Source of the DNA: Myrmaecium sp. VS I D KN 1
Lineage: Eukaryota; Ascomycota; Dothideomycetes; Valsariales; Valsariaceae
Reading direction: 5' to 3'
Length of the DNA stretch: 64,000 bases
Assembly (NCBI GenBank): GCA_019775845.1
Contig: JADQAV010000065.1
Coordinates: 1-64,000, forward strand
The notes below the pieces were generated by a model. That model ran no database searches. It was not told where the DNA came from and saw nothing but the letters and a program-made list of their open reading frames with translations. This document shows, one piece after another, positions 42,220-54,900 of the stretch; the first letter of the stretch is position 1; every line of letters begins with the position of its first letter. The position numbers were made by a program, and so were the translations under genes.

Positions 42220-45200
42220 GGCTGGCTCTTCGGTTTCTTTGCTCTTCCTGGCTCACTCGAGTGTGTGCGGGTTCGTATCCGTCTCTAATTCGTCGGGTTG
42301 TTCGGCGTGCGTGAGACGGGAAGCGGGAAGGAAGGCAGGAAGGCTGAAGAGCGGACTGGGATATGCTATTCCTTTTTCTCGGCTGTGCGCGAATTCCGCA
42401 TTCACAGCTGGAGTTAAAAGCTGCTTCGAGCGTGAGAAGGAATTGAATGTTGGTAAGTCGGGCGTGCGCGCGCAAGATAGAGGATGAAGTTGGTTGAAGT
42501 GGTGGTGGACGTGGTGGTGGTGTCGAGGTGTAGAGACAGAAACGGGAAGGAAGCGAAGAAGGAACGAACAATCATGCAGGGCCAAACAAACCAAACGAAG
42601 AGTTGAAGAAAGGAAGAAAAAGATGACGAAACAAGAAAACGCCAAAAAGGGCATAAGAACTCACCTCCCAATTCCAATGCTCACAATATCAATCCCGTTG
42701 TCGCGATCCTCTAACCAAAGACAGGAAAAAAACAAAGTATAGAAGGAGAGGAAGAAGAGGGGGGATAAAGATAAAAAAGAGAAAAAAGGGTGACGAAATG
42801 ATGGCCAGACCACACAACCCCGACAGGCCCTTGTTTGAAACCAGATCGTACTATAAAAGCCGTTCATCCTCCTTTCCTCTATCCCTCTATCCCTCTCTCT
42901 CCCTCTGTCTCCCGCCCTCGGCTGCCGCACCGCATCGCTCGAGCCGCGGCGGCGCCAGCGCCAACGCCGCGTGGCCGGGGGCGCCGAAGGGGGGGGGGAA
43001 AGGGAAGAAGGCCCGAGTGGGGGGTGGAGGGGGCGGTTAACGCCGCCCCCGTTCGGAGGATTGAGCGGAGTGGTCGCTGCTGCTGCTGCTGCCCTGGCAC
43101 CAAGGAACACCTATGTTCAATACAAGGAACGAAAGTGGACCCCTTTCCTCTCACACTCTCTGCTGCTGCTCTTCGTCACGTAAAAATTTGGCTGGGGAAT
43201 ACTGGAACAGGTATGGAGTCCTTCGGGACCCGCCTGCCTCGGTCCCGGCCTCCCCCGGCCTCGCTCATCGTGGTCGTCCTTTTTCCGTGGGAGCCTGGTT
43301 CGCGCTGGAACATGAAGTTAATTATGACTGTGTTAGTAGCACAAGAACGTATTTTGCGAAGACTGCAACGGGCAAAACATAACGGCATGGCTATACATTC
43401 AGCTGTTATAATATAGCTAATATATAGATAATTGTACGTAACCAAGGTAGAGAGTGAAGATATGCCTAGGACCCTGCAATGCTAAATCCTACCACCACCA
43501 ACTCCAAAGCAAAGCCATATCAATAACGACATACTACTGAAACAGTAAAAGAAAGAAACCACTGATGAATTTAGAGAGAAAACCAAGGGAAGAAGAACAA
43601 AACATCCTCTTCTCTTCTCCTCTCTTTCTCCCATCCTAGACCCCACATCTCAGAAACAAACAAACTAAACAGACGCCAATCTCCCTCCTTACCCCCATAC
43701 CCCCGAAGACAGATGAAGAAGACCAACAATCGTTCATCCTAAGTCATGCTTCCCATCACCCCCTTCCCACATCTCATCCTCTTCCAGTCAACCACAGAAC
43801 GGGAGGGATCAAAGGTCTAGAACTACACATATCCCCCGTCCAGTGCAGTCTCAAGTACATCTCAGCAAAGCTGCCGTCGATCGAGCCGCATATTTCCACG
43901 GACATACGCACATTCCAGACGCCACATGGAACCCCACCTACGAGTGGACAGTGGCTACTCATCCCTCTTCCACTCCGTCTAAAGAAGCGATGATCTCAAC
44001 TAGAGCGCCGTCCCGGACGGACATCACGTCGCCATATTGGTACATATCAAAGAGCAGAATCTCCCCATTCCACCGGTCGACAGTGCGGACAGAACATGTA
44101 TCCCCTTTCCCATAATCCAATTAGCAGTTCCCCAGCCACAAGCCTCAAGAGATGTCCCGAAGAAAGTAACAACCTGGAAGCAGAGACCGAACCGCACTAA
44201 CCGCACAACCGACTCGCCCTCGGAGATAGAACAGACGGCATCGACGTATTTTCCTCCCGTCGGTACCCGCGAAGCCCCGCCGCGTTCCTCTAAGTCAAGG
44301 CCGGGGCGGGGCGGTACTTCTCCTTCGACTAGGGTTCAGCAGGAGAGCAAGTGGGGTAACGAGGCGTTTCTCGGCGAACGAACGAATCTGGGTTCACTCA
44401 TTTGTCCGACGAGGCGAAATGAGGAGGAGTTCTAGAAGAGAAGAGATGCAGGCCAAGAGGAAAGAAGCGAGAGGAGGTGGCAAGGCCGAGCTCGTGAGAA
44501 GGGGAGGGGAGGGAATATCTGGAAGGCGGGCGTGATCGTGGCCTGTTCTATGGAGAGTTGGGGTTGAGTCCCTTCTAGAATTGAGATCTGAGTATGCGGA
44601 GAGGGCAAGGGCGTGGAGAAAAACAGTGTGGTCAACCTGTTCAGCGAACCCCAACCAGACCAAGACAAACCTAAGATTCAAGCAGAAGCCGAAGAAGTCG
44701 AAGGAGGACCACAAAAAGGACAGACGAGGAAGAGAGAGAAGTCCACAAGCCTCTTCCGCCGCCGGTGCAGCATGAACAGCTCTGGGATAGGGTGGAAAGC
44801 AAAGCAAACCCCGTTCCCACAGGCATTCCGATCACGCAATATCGCACCTTCCCGGCAGACGACGAGGAAAGAACGCTGGATGAGGACCCACATACACACA
44901 CAGGACTTGGCGAACTGCTGTCCGTGTTCGTAAATAAGAGAACGAGTGAACCAAAGCAAGTGAAGAGAGGCGGTTAGGTAATTCGGATACGATGCAAGCA
45001 AGGTTAATATATGAAGAGGTTCATTCCGCGGGAAGGTTGGACTCGACTGGCCTTTTCAGGTGTTTCTTTTCTTTTCCGTTCTCGTCAGCGTTTGTGTTGT
45101 TTCTACCTGAATCGCCACGAGCATCGGCTCGATTCAGAGGGACGGACGGGGGTAATCATTCAAAGGTTGAGTGTATTCGCATCTGTGAGTTAGGCCGTGT

Positions 45201-46162
45201 ACAGTATACCTGACAGGCCTTCCATGTCCATCCGGATGTAGGAAGAGAAGGCCTGAGGGCTGATATGCCAGGTGTTGGCGCAGGACGTCAACCCATGGCC
45301 TCTAGAGCACACTGAACGTAAGTATTTAGGCAGAAATAAAGTCTCCTGTGCTAAAAGACGTTCTCCGCACATCACAACGACAGAGTCCGAAACCGTTTCC
45401 AAGGACGAGTTCACTGTGATATGCATCTAAACATGCAACCTCGCATGTGTGCATGTGGGAAGAGAAAGTTACAGAGCTTAAGATATTGAGGACCTCTCGT
45501 ACCTCATTCAGAAACCTATTTTCCGTATACACAGGCAAGTGAGAGTGAAGGAACAGGGGAAGTGATGGAGGAGGGTCGTCATGACCAAGTGTCAGCCTGA
45601 GGTCCCAAAGGCCTCTGCCGAATCAGGGTCTCGGCTAAGCGAAAACGCAACGAAGGGATGGGATCACGCAACGACACGGATGCGACAGCGGGAAACGTAA
45701 GAACGCGTCAAGAAGTTCCGGCAGCTGCGGACGGATAGCTGCAATCTCGTCTTGAATCTGCACATCATCCACGTCATTCACATTCATGCCGAATTACCTT
45801 ATTCATCTTCTTCTCCCCTTCAACCTCCCCCCCGGCGGGACGCCACACCCGCCAGAGCCTTGCCTTGGCGAGGAGCCCTGCCACTCACCATCCCACTTCA
45901 TCCCACTCCATCCCCGTCACTCACCTTTCACCCCTCAGATGGCGCAATTCAAACATACAACATCCCCCGCACTCTGCCTCGAGCAGGGCGATATGGTGCT
46001 CGGCGTACATATCATACACGCTCGTCAGCTCCGGGGATCAGTATCAAGTCATTAGATTCTCCCAGGGCACCTCACAAAGCCGCAAGATCAAGCCCGAGTA
46101 CATCCTTCCTAAGCTCTACCGTCAGACGCAGGACCAGCAGACAGCAGCATATCGACAGAGCC
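42220..46162. other. Long gene-free region
   Basis: Almost 4 kb without a convincing coding frame. A donor-like AG|GTGAGT on the minus strand at about 42660 could mark a 5' leader intron of the Gln/His-rich gene. On the plus strand TATAAAA at 42852-42858, followed by a C/T-rich tract, looks promoter-like but has no gene after it. The rest (43.4-46.1 kb) is unique, average-composition sequence in which I see nothing specific. Confidence 0.5.
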
Positions 46163-47493
46163 ATGGCACCCTCAGCCGTAGAAACCCAAGCGAGCGAGAC
46201 GGTTCCCATCCAGGTTAAGGGCTCCGGCCGCGCGCCGTTGAAGGCCTCCGGGATCCTCGACCAGTTCGAGCAGGAGGATGTAACACCTATAATTGGAACT
46301 GAGTTCCCCAAAGCGAACCTGGCTGAGTGGATCAACGCACCCAACGCGGATGAGCTGCTGCGAGATCTAGCTATCAAGAGTACGTGAATTTCCGCATTCA
46401 CCTCGTGCCAACTAACACCACCTCCACCCAGTCTCCGAACGCGGCGTCGTCTTCTTTCGCGCACAAGACGACCTCACCGAAGCGCTGCAAAAGACCCTCG
46501 TACAGCGACTCGGCGAGCTGACCGGCAAGCCGGCCAGCTCCGGCCTGCACATCCACCCGATCTTCAACGCGGAGCGGGAGCGGGGCGGGAGCGACATGGA
46601 GGTGAGCACGATCAACAGCGTGCTGTTCCAGCAGCTGCACATCACCTCCGGCAAGCTGGACCGGGGCGTGGACGAGGGGCCGTCGCGGATCACGAAGAAG
46701 CAGGGCAGCGCGCAGTGGCACAGCGACATCCCCTTCGAGCCCGTGCCGGCCGACTACACCTCCCTGCGGCTGGTACAGCTACCCAAGACGGGCGGAGGTA
46801 TGTAAGAAAGAAGGAGAAAAAAAATCATTCCCCCTTTCCCTCCCCCTCCCAACCCCCTTCCAAACCCCCCACTAACCTCCGCCCACCAGACACCCTCTGG
46901 GCATCCGGGTACGAGCTCTACGACCGACTCTCCCCAACCTACCAACGCTTCCTCAGCGGACTCACCGCCACCTTCGCCACGCCCTTCTTCAACGCCGTCG
47001 CCGCTCAGGAAGGCTTCGCCATGTACACGGGACCACGGGGTTCCCCCGAGAATGTCGGCAGCGAGCTCAAAGCCCACCACCCAGTTGTGCGGACGAACCC
47101 GGTGACAGGCTGGCGTAGTTTGTTCCCCGTCGGCGGTCACGCGCGCGCCATCGACGGCTTGACCGAGGCCGAGAGTCGCCTGCTGCTAGATTGGTTTGTC
47201 AAATTGATCTATGAAAATCATGATCTGCAGGTGCGGTTTCGGTGGCGGAATAAGAATGATATTGGTAAGCGAAGCATGCTTCCTTTTAAAAGAAAAATGA
47301 AAGAACGTCAGTGCTGACAGTGATCACAGCTATCTGGGACAACCGATCGGTCTTCCACACTGCGACATATGATCTCGAGGGTCAGGGGGAGCGTAGTGGC
47401 GTGCGCACCGTTGGCGTGGGCGAGCGGCCTTACTTCGACCCGGCTAGCGTGTCTCGCCGGGAGGCATTGGGACAGAACGTCGAGGTCATCTAG
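46163..47493 (+). CDS. TauD/TfdA-family 2-oxoglutarate-dependent dioxygenase
   Basis: Exons 46163-46379, 46432-46797, 46890-47264 and 47330-47493; 373 aa. Iron ligands are His169 and Asp171 in QWHSDIPFEP and distal His329 in VFHTATYD. Arg345 and Arg352 in GVRTVGVGERPYF are placed to bind 2-oxoglutarate. ISERGVVFFRAQ near residue 73 is the usual N-terminal strand of the family. The enzyme would hydroxylate a small acid using O2 and 2-oxoglutarate. Fungal relatives include sulfonate/taurine dioxygenases, but the substrate is not fixed by sequence. The upstream in-frame stretch before 46163 looks non-coding; the ATG chosen lies just before the folded domain. Probably cytosolic. Confidence 0.92.
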
Positions 47494-49189
47494 AGACAGA
47501 TGAGCAAGGGAAAGGGAGAACGATATTGGGGGGAAGGAAGGTGCTTTTTTCTGTTATGAGTTTATCATGTAAAGTCGGAGGACTGCGGTTGACAATGCAT
47601 ATCCATTGCGAGAGAGACGGCCTTTTTGGATGGCTTGTGATGATTGATATGAATATCAAAACATGACATGAGATGACATACATATCAGTATCCCTCAATC
47701 GGAAAGCACCATACCATACCACCCAACTGAACATCCCAACCCATCCGCGCCCTTGGCCTCATGTGCTCTGGTCCACTTTCGGTACCGCCTCTATATATGT
47801 CTTCTAAGTTTTCTATTCCTATAATGCGTAAAGCACAGAGTATATACAAGGTGGAGCCAGTTAATGAAAGAAGAGAAGAAACAAAAAACACCCTTGACTT
47901 AGAGTGGAGTCTAACTCGTCCTTGCCCCTTCCTACCCCTTCGGGCAAACAGGCAAAGAAGAGGGGATTCCTAAACCCCGCACAGCCGAATAGAGCAAGAG
48001 CAAAGCAAAACCATCAAACCAACCAGCACACTAACCACCACGCCACCCGATATTCCCGATCACGCCTTCCTCCTCATCTTTACAAATCGGTTTACCCAAA
48101 CTTATCTTCTTCTCTCGGAGCGGCCCATGATATACAATACAGTACGTTACCTACTCCTCCTTTGTCCTCCCCATGGTCCGAAGCATTCGCCTATCACGGT
48201 ACCGTCGGGTTCCATGGCTGGGTGTGAAAAAGGTAAGAGAGATTGCTTTTTTACGCTGCAACATTTGCGGTATGATGAGATTGGGTATGGATAACGTCCC
48301 AGTCCCATGAGGTGATGATAACAACCGAACATGATTTTTCCTGGGCTGCTCTTTCAGCATCATGCAGAGGAGTGTCTGGAACGGCAGGCGCGGAAGGACG
48401 ATCGTCTTGTCGAGCATTCCTGCCTCGATCGAAAACGGTATGAGGAGGACTTGCGGTACGTTCGGAAAAGCAAGGAAAGAGAGAAGGAAGAAGGGAAAGA
48501 AACGAGTTTCATAACACACTTCGCCTGGACGTTCCCGTATCGATCCCACGACGCCAACGGGTGAAAGATGGCAATATGTGGGATACTCGAGGTCGTATGC
48601 AAACGCGAAGGAGCTGCTGGAAATACGTGTGGTATTTTTTTCGAGTATATGATTCTGTTATGGACTCGACCTACCCTGGCAACTTCATACCGTAGGTGAC
48701 CCTCAAGCCCTTGAGAACTAACAAATAATACTGCAGCTTTGAGGACTACCGCGGCTTCAGGCGAAGTGGAATAACATCCTAAAACATGAAGGGTGAATAT
48801 ACCATCCGGTGAATGGTGTGCGTGCAGATATGTCTCGTCTGTTTTACAAGGTTACAGTATATGTCAAGGTAAAGAGGGTTTATGATACCAACCAGCATGA
48901 TGATGATGGGGCTAACGAAACACAAAAAGGGCAAGAACAGAAAGCATTTAACCACGACGTTCTCGTTCAGGTACAGAGCATGCACAACGAAAAGAGGAGG
49001 AAGCACCAACATAACATCCCATTTTCAAGAGTCTTTCGACATCGAACACACCGACATACAATCTTTCAAATACGAACAACCACCAACCCCAAAACACCCA
49101 AATCAATTTACCCCCCGCCCAACGCCCACACGCCCTTGAAACTTTTCACTCTACCAACCCATCAGCGTCAGTCAAATCATTCAAGGGAA
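47494..49189. other. Convergent intergenic region, no gene seen
   Basis: 1.7 kb between the dioxygenase and the F-box-like gene. Short frames only. No repeat or RNA gene recognised. Confidence 0.5.
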
Positions 49190-49813
49190 TCAAAGCCTAC
49201 CTTGCCACTGATTCAAAGTCGCATGCTTCACCCGCAAATTCTCCACCTCGGTCCGGTAAAACCGCTCCAAGCAGGCCATGCACTCGTTCGGCGGGACGCT
49301 CATCCACACCAGGTGACAGGCGGCGTGCAGATGCTCCAGGAACGTGGGCGTCCAGCGGTCGGCGTAGCGGGCGGTGAGGAGGACGAAGGCGACGAGGCGG
49401 AGGCGGCGCTGGAAGGCGAGGGCGTCGTCGTCGTCCGTTTCCATCTCCGTGGTGGTGGTGGTGGTGGCGATGGCGGCGGCGTCCTGGTCCTGGTCCTTGT
49501 TCTGGTCCTGGTTCCGGTCCTCCTGGCGGTGGTGGATGCTGGCGTGGAGGAGGGCGAGGCGGCGGGCGCCGGCGTAGCAGGGCACCTGCTGGCGGAGGAC
49601 GGCGTCGATGATGCTCTTGTGGTAGCGGCGGAGGACGGCGCGGAGGTGGGTGCAGCTGCTGGAGAGGTTGAGGGTGTCGGTGGTGGAGCCGGTGGACTCC
49701 ATGATTTGGAGCTGCAGTTCCACGGGGAGGTCCAGGACGGTTGTCTTTTTCTTGGGCGGCTCGGTGCCAGAGGAAGGAGCTTGGGTAGGTTGCGTGACTT
49801 GTTGAGATGCCAT
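49190..49813 (-). CDS. Small F-box-like protein
   Basis: 207 aa from the ATG at 49813 (MASQQVTQPTQAPSSG). A further in-frame Met 50 codons upstream is possible, but that stretch overlaps the TATA-proximal leader. Residues about 24-70 (TTVLDLPVELQLQIMESTGSTTDTLNLSSSCTHLRAVLRRYH) match the F-box pattern of LP-E--L-I and a later S-C--L. The middle carries an Asp/Gln then Thr-rich low-complexity insert, and the C-terminal helix includes WMSVPPNECMACLERFY. F-box proteins dock substrates to SCF ubiquitin ligases; many fungal ones are lineage-specific. The frame ends in a normal stop. Confidence 0.7.
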   Translation of the reverse strand: MASQQVTQPTQAPSSGTEPPKKKTTVLDLPVELQLQIMESTGSTTDTLNLSSSCTHLRAVLRRYHKSIIDAVLRQQVPCYAGARRLALLHASIHHRQEDRNQDQNKDQDQDAAAIATTTTTTEMETDDDDALAFQRRLRLVAFVLLTARYADRWTPTFLEHLHAACHLVWMSVPPNECMACLERFYRTEVENLRVKHATLNQWQGRL

Positions 49814-51994
49814 GTTGAATGACTTTGGAGGGGGTGATGATATGTTTAGGTAAGCATATAATGATTTTGAGAGCGTTTGCAGTGAGAGTGATTTTGGGAT
49901 TGATGAAAAAGAAAGCACCTTGAGGGCATGGGGACTCGACTCTTTATACACGTGTCTTGACAAACGCTGAGTCCGCCGGAAGCTTTTCTTCTGCGTACTG
50001 TTTGAACGGTGCCTTCTAAGGTACGCCGGGATGGAAGTCTAGAAGTTGAGAGCAAAAGTCCCCCCTACGCGGGTGACAGGTGGCCACAGAAAGCCCCGAG
50101 GCTCATAGAGTGAAAGGAAACCGTGACTCGAGCTACGAGGTAAAATCTAATACTACATGGACAGTTTAGCAACCGTTTCATCAAGGCACCAGAAGGCATC
50201 AGATAGAGTCATGAATTGATTCTATGAACTAACAGATGTATATATCTCGGGAAAATGCAGGCGCTGGTCCCGAATATATATACTTCGCAGGGTGTAGATG
50301 AAAAGTATAAAAATGGCGAGAGGACAGGTTGCAGACTACAGAGTAGGCTTTTCACCTACTCAACTATGTCCTCGAATTTGCTGCACTTACCCTACGTCAG
50401 CTTGAATGGCGTACATTAAAGGCCTTGTATCTAGGGTAGAAGTAAACTAAATGGTACATGCCCTCAGCAACTATCCCCAAACTACTACTGATGATGAACT
50501 ACAACCCTCAGCCTCAGCCTCATCCTTAGGATCTTTTAGTAGTAATGTAGCATAACGCTTCCAACTTACCTCACTTCGTTCGAGCGCCTAACTCTCCACC
50601 ATCCACACGTATACAGACTACTACTTACTTCCGATCACCATAACCAAACAACCTCAATCCCCCTCAGCCGCTTCGGTGAGTTTCCGGTGAGTGCATAAGT
50701 ACGTAAGCTCAGCTATACCAAACCGCATATTCTCTCTCTCACAAATGATAGGCCCCTACCCTTGCTCACCGGGAGACAGGTCCGCAAGTACGGCACCCCG
50801 CAGACCGTTTTTCCTCAACCACCCCTGCAGCGGCCCCGAGATATACCTGTCATCAGGAAGAAAGTTCGATTTCGTCACGGGCATGCAGGGTCCTTTGTTT
50901 ACGGGACATGGAACATGGTTCCTTGGGTAGTAGGTAGCTGTAGATGGATGGGGACGGAGAATGCCTTCCATCTGCTCCGCGCCTGCATATTGTTAGTAGC
51001 TAGTATGGGTGAGATATGCCGGTCATCGTAGCTAGAGAGACTCAGAGACTCGGGGAAGGCGGACGAGGTCAAAGGTACAGACACAGATCACAGAACACAT
51101 CCGATGCTTAACACCTACTCCTGTACCGAGACGTCAAAGCATCAACAGGGGAAAGGAAGACTCGGAAGTCAGCCGGGACTACTCCAACCTCGTCTCCCGT
51201 ACAAGCGACACGGGGTAAAAGGCTAGACCCAGCAACGTCACCAGTCCGCCGAAGACCCGCCTTTCAACATGGGTACCTACTTTTTGTTGACGACCTGGCA
51301 CTCCGGACTGTGAGTCAAATGCCATACCTACCAGCCGAGGCGCGCAACGAAGTTTGTCCGTGTTTGTTTACGGACATATCGAGATGGTAGGTACAGTACA
51401 TATCTTCGTACATTCGGAAAATTGAGATAGAATGGAGAAAGCTTCATACAATCGATCCACATGTATATGCCCATTCGTATGGAGGTGCCTACTAGGGCTC
51501 ATCAAGACGTTTTCCACTTCCCTTCCATCTTGTGTTGTTCGGTTCCAGGTTGTGTCGAAAAGGAAGGGGGTAGGGGAGGCAGGAAGTAGACGCCCACTCC
51601 GTTGTGCTTTCGCTTTTCGCCGCCGGACAAGTCGACTCCGGTGTGGTTAACATCTTGGCCTTTCCGCTGTCTTCTTCTTCTCACGTCTTAGGCTTTCACC
51701 TGTACCAAACTTCAAAATGAAGACTTCATCCCTGCCATTCGCTCTTGTGCGGGATAGGCGACAGTAGAGATCAAAGCCAGGTCAAACTCCACACAGCATA
51801 GAAAAGGAGAGAGACGGAGAGACTTGCCGAACCAGCGCTTGTTCATTTCAAGGCTAGAAAAATAAAGTAGGAGTATCTATATACCCGACCTCGATCTGAA
51901 AATCATCAACATATGCATATGCAAGAAAACCAACCGAAATAAAAGAAAAAAACGCCTCCCAATGCACAATAGCTCCTTCCCACATCGCATCCTC
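49814..51994. other. Intergenic, no gene seen
   Basis: 2.2 kb, relatively AT-rich, between two minus-strand genes. Open frames are all short and unconvincing. No repeat recognised. Confidence 0.5.
49942..49948 (-). promoter_or_regulatory. TATA box of the F-box-like gene
   Basis: TATAAAG on the minus strand about 130 bp upstream of the ATG at 49813; the position supports that start. Confidence 0.5.
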
Positions 51995-54900
51995 TTACGC
52001 GCTCGCCTCACCCATCGCCTGCCTCTCCGCCACGCTCCCACCCCGCCAGCCATGCTTCGGATCAACCCGCTTGACAGCGTTCCGCTCGCCACCCACAGGG
52101 CCCCAACCGCCACCGCCAGGCGTCATAACAATGATGCGCTCACCCGGCTGCATCGAGCAGGTGTTCTTCCCGCCCAGATTCACATACCGATACTTCCTCT
52201 CCTCCGTCTCTTTCTCCCCATCCTTCACACCATTCGGCGAACCATCCGCCCGCGACGCCACCCCACTTTCCCTCGTCTCCAGCCTCGCCCACAGATTCAC
52301 ACCGCACTGCGCATCCTTGCCACCCTTCAAGCCATACGGCGCCTTGACCCGACGCTCGCTCAGAATGCTAACCTGGACCGGGATGCGGAACTCGATGTCG
52401 CGCACGACGCCATCGCCGCCGTCATGCGTGCCGCGGCCCCGGCTGCCCGCCCGCAACCCAAACTCCCGCAGGATGACCGGGTACCGACGCTCGAAGACCT
52501 CCGCGTCCGTGATCCGCGTGTTCGTCATGTGGGTGTGGACGCCGGAGGTTCCGTCCCAGGTCTCGCCCGCGCCGGAGCCGCCGGCGATCGTCTCGTAGTA
52601 GCCGAAGCCCGCGACCTCCTTGCCGGTCTCCTCGTTGCGGCCGCCGAAGCCGAAGGTCAGGTTGTTGCAATCGCCTTGGCTCGCCGCGGCGGCCTGGAAC
52701 GCCTTGAGCACTACGTCGGTGACTCGCTGACTTGTGAGGACGTTGCCGCCGACCACGGCTGCTGAAGGGCCAGGAGAGAGGAATGACCGCGGCGGAATCT
52801 TGACGGTGATCGGCTTCAGGCAACCTTGGTTGAGGGGGATGTCCTCGCTGATCAAGCTACGGAGGCAATAGATGATGGCGCTGTACGTCACGGCCTCGGG
52901 CGCGTTGATGTTGCCGTACACTTCAGGGCCGGTGCCTTCGAAATCAAACACCGCCTCGCCCTTCTCCGCATCGATTTCGACCTTCAGCTGGATTGGTGAT
53001 CCGTCGTCCATGTAGTCGATCGCCTGCAACGCCTGGCCTTCGAACCGCTTGCTCACCTCCTTCAGCAAGTTCCGCACCGACAGCTCGGCGTTGTCTTGGA
53101 TGTTGTGCATATAGAACTGCACGACCTCCTCGCCGTAGTCGCCGATCAGGGTGCTGATGAGGGAAATGCCCTTCTGGTTCGCCGCAACCTGGGCCTTCAA
53201 ATCGTTGATGTTGTCGCCTAGGCACCTGGTGCCGCTGCAGCCAGGCCACTTGGCAGGCTCGGTGGAGAGCAGCTCCGTGATGCGCTCCTCATTGAAGCGA
53301 CCCTCCTCGACGAGCTTCTCGCTCCGGATAGCCGCGCCTTCCTGGTACAGTTCCTTGCTGGTCGGAGGCATGGAGCCCGGCAGGATTCCGCCAATGTCCG
53401 CATGATGCGCACGGCTTGCGACGTAAAACACGATCTTGTCGCCTGAGAAAGCCGGTGTGATGACGGTGATATCCGGCAAATGGGTACCGCCGAACATGGG
53501 GTGGTTGGAGACCAGGACGTCACCCTTCTTGAGCTTGCCCCTCCATAATTCGGCCTGCTTCTTCACGCAAGTAGACATAGAACCCAGATGCACCGGCAGA
53601 TGAGGGGCATTGGCAACAAGCCCACCGTCGGCGTCGAAGAGGGCGCATGAGTAATCCAAACGCTCCTTGACGTTGGTGCTGACGCTGGTCTTCTGAAGAG
53701 CACGGCCCATCTGCTCAGCGATGGCCATGAAGCGGTGGGCGAAGATAGAAAGCATGATGGGATCGACCTTGCTGGTGTCCACCTTGACTTCTTGCGCATC
53801 GTTTTCGCCAATGTTGATCACAACGTGGGTGTTGATCACCAAAGCGGATGCACCAGGGGTGACGACAATGGTCTGAGTACCATCGGCGATGATGGCGGGT
53901 CCTTTGAGGCGATCGCCGACAGCGAGGTCCTCAAGCTTGTAGATAGCAGTCTCCTGGCGACCACCCTCGAAGTAGACCTGCTTGGTGCTGTAGGTCTTCT
54001 CGCCTTTCGCAAGGTCCTTGGGCTTGATCTCGCGAAGCTGCTGGTCGACAGTCTTCTCAAGGCCATTGAAGGTCTTGCCGATGCCGCGGGCACGCACATC
54101 GTCAACGATGATGTCGCGGTCAGGAAGGGTGAAGCCAAACTCCTGCTCATGCTGCTTGATGAAGGCCTTGCCAAAGTCCCATTCATCACCATCAGCTTCC
54201 TCCTTGCTCGGCTTGATGATCATGAGAGCGGATTCGGTGCCACGATAGCGCATGTTGAGATACTCCTCGAATTGGATGTTGTCAGTCTCGAAGCCTTGGT
54301 CGTTCAAGGCGGCAGTTGATCTCTTTTTCAACTCTTCCATCTTGGAGCGGAGATGCTCGCGGACCTTAGGATCATTGGACCAAGTGGTAGACTCAGGCTC
54401 CTGGCGCTCGTCGACAACATCGGCCAAAGCCATACCGTAGGCAGAGAGCACGGAGGAGTACCTGTGCACAAGGATCTGAGTGATACCAAGAGCCTCGGCG
54501 ATTGCGACGGCGTGTTGACCACCGGCACCACCGAAGGTAGCCAGCCTGTGCTTAGAGGTGTCATGGCCTCTTGCTTCGGTGAGGGAGCGAATAGGCCTCG
54601 TCATGGTCTCATTGGCAATCTTGATGAAGCCGTAGGCAACCTCATCAGGGGTCATGTGCTTGTCTTGCTCCTTGTTGATCTGCTCGGTGAGCTCCTCAAA
54701 CAACTTCTTGCTCGCCTCCTCGTCCAGAGGCTCGTTCTCATTCTTGCCAAAGATCTTGGGGAAGAACTCGGGCAGGAGACGGCCAAGAAACAGGTTAGCA
54801 TCAGTGATAGCAAGAGGGCCTCCCTTCCTGTAGCAAGCGGGACCAGGGTGGGCGCTAGCGGACTCAGGGCCGACGACAAAAAGGCCGTTGCGGAAGAAGA

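Noticed and set aside
48809-49822. 337-codon plus-strand frame over the F-box-like gene
   Set aside because: Its Val/Gly/Glu-rich part mirrors the F-box-like gene; the remainder lacks any domain.
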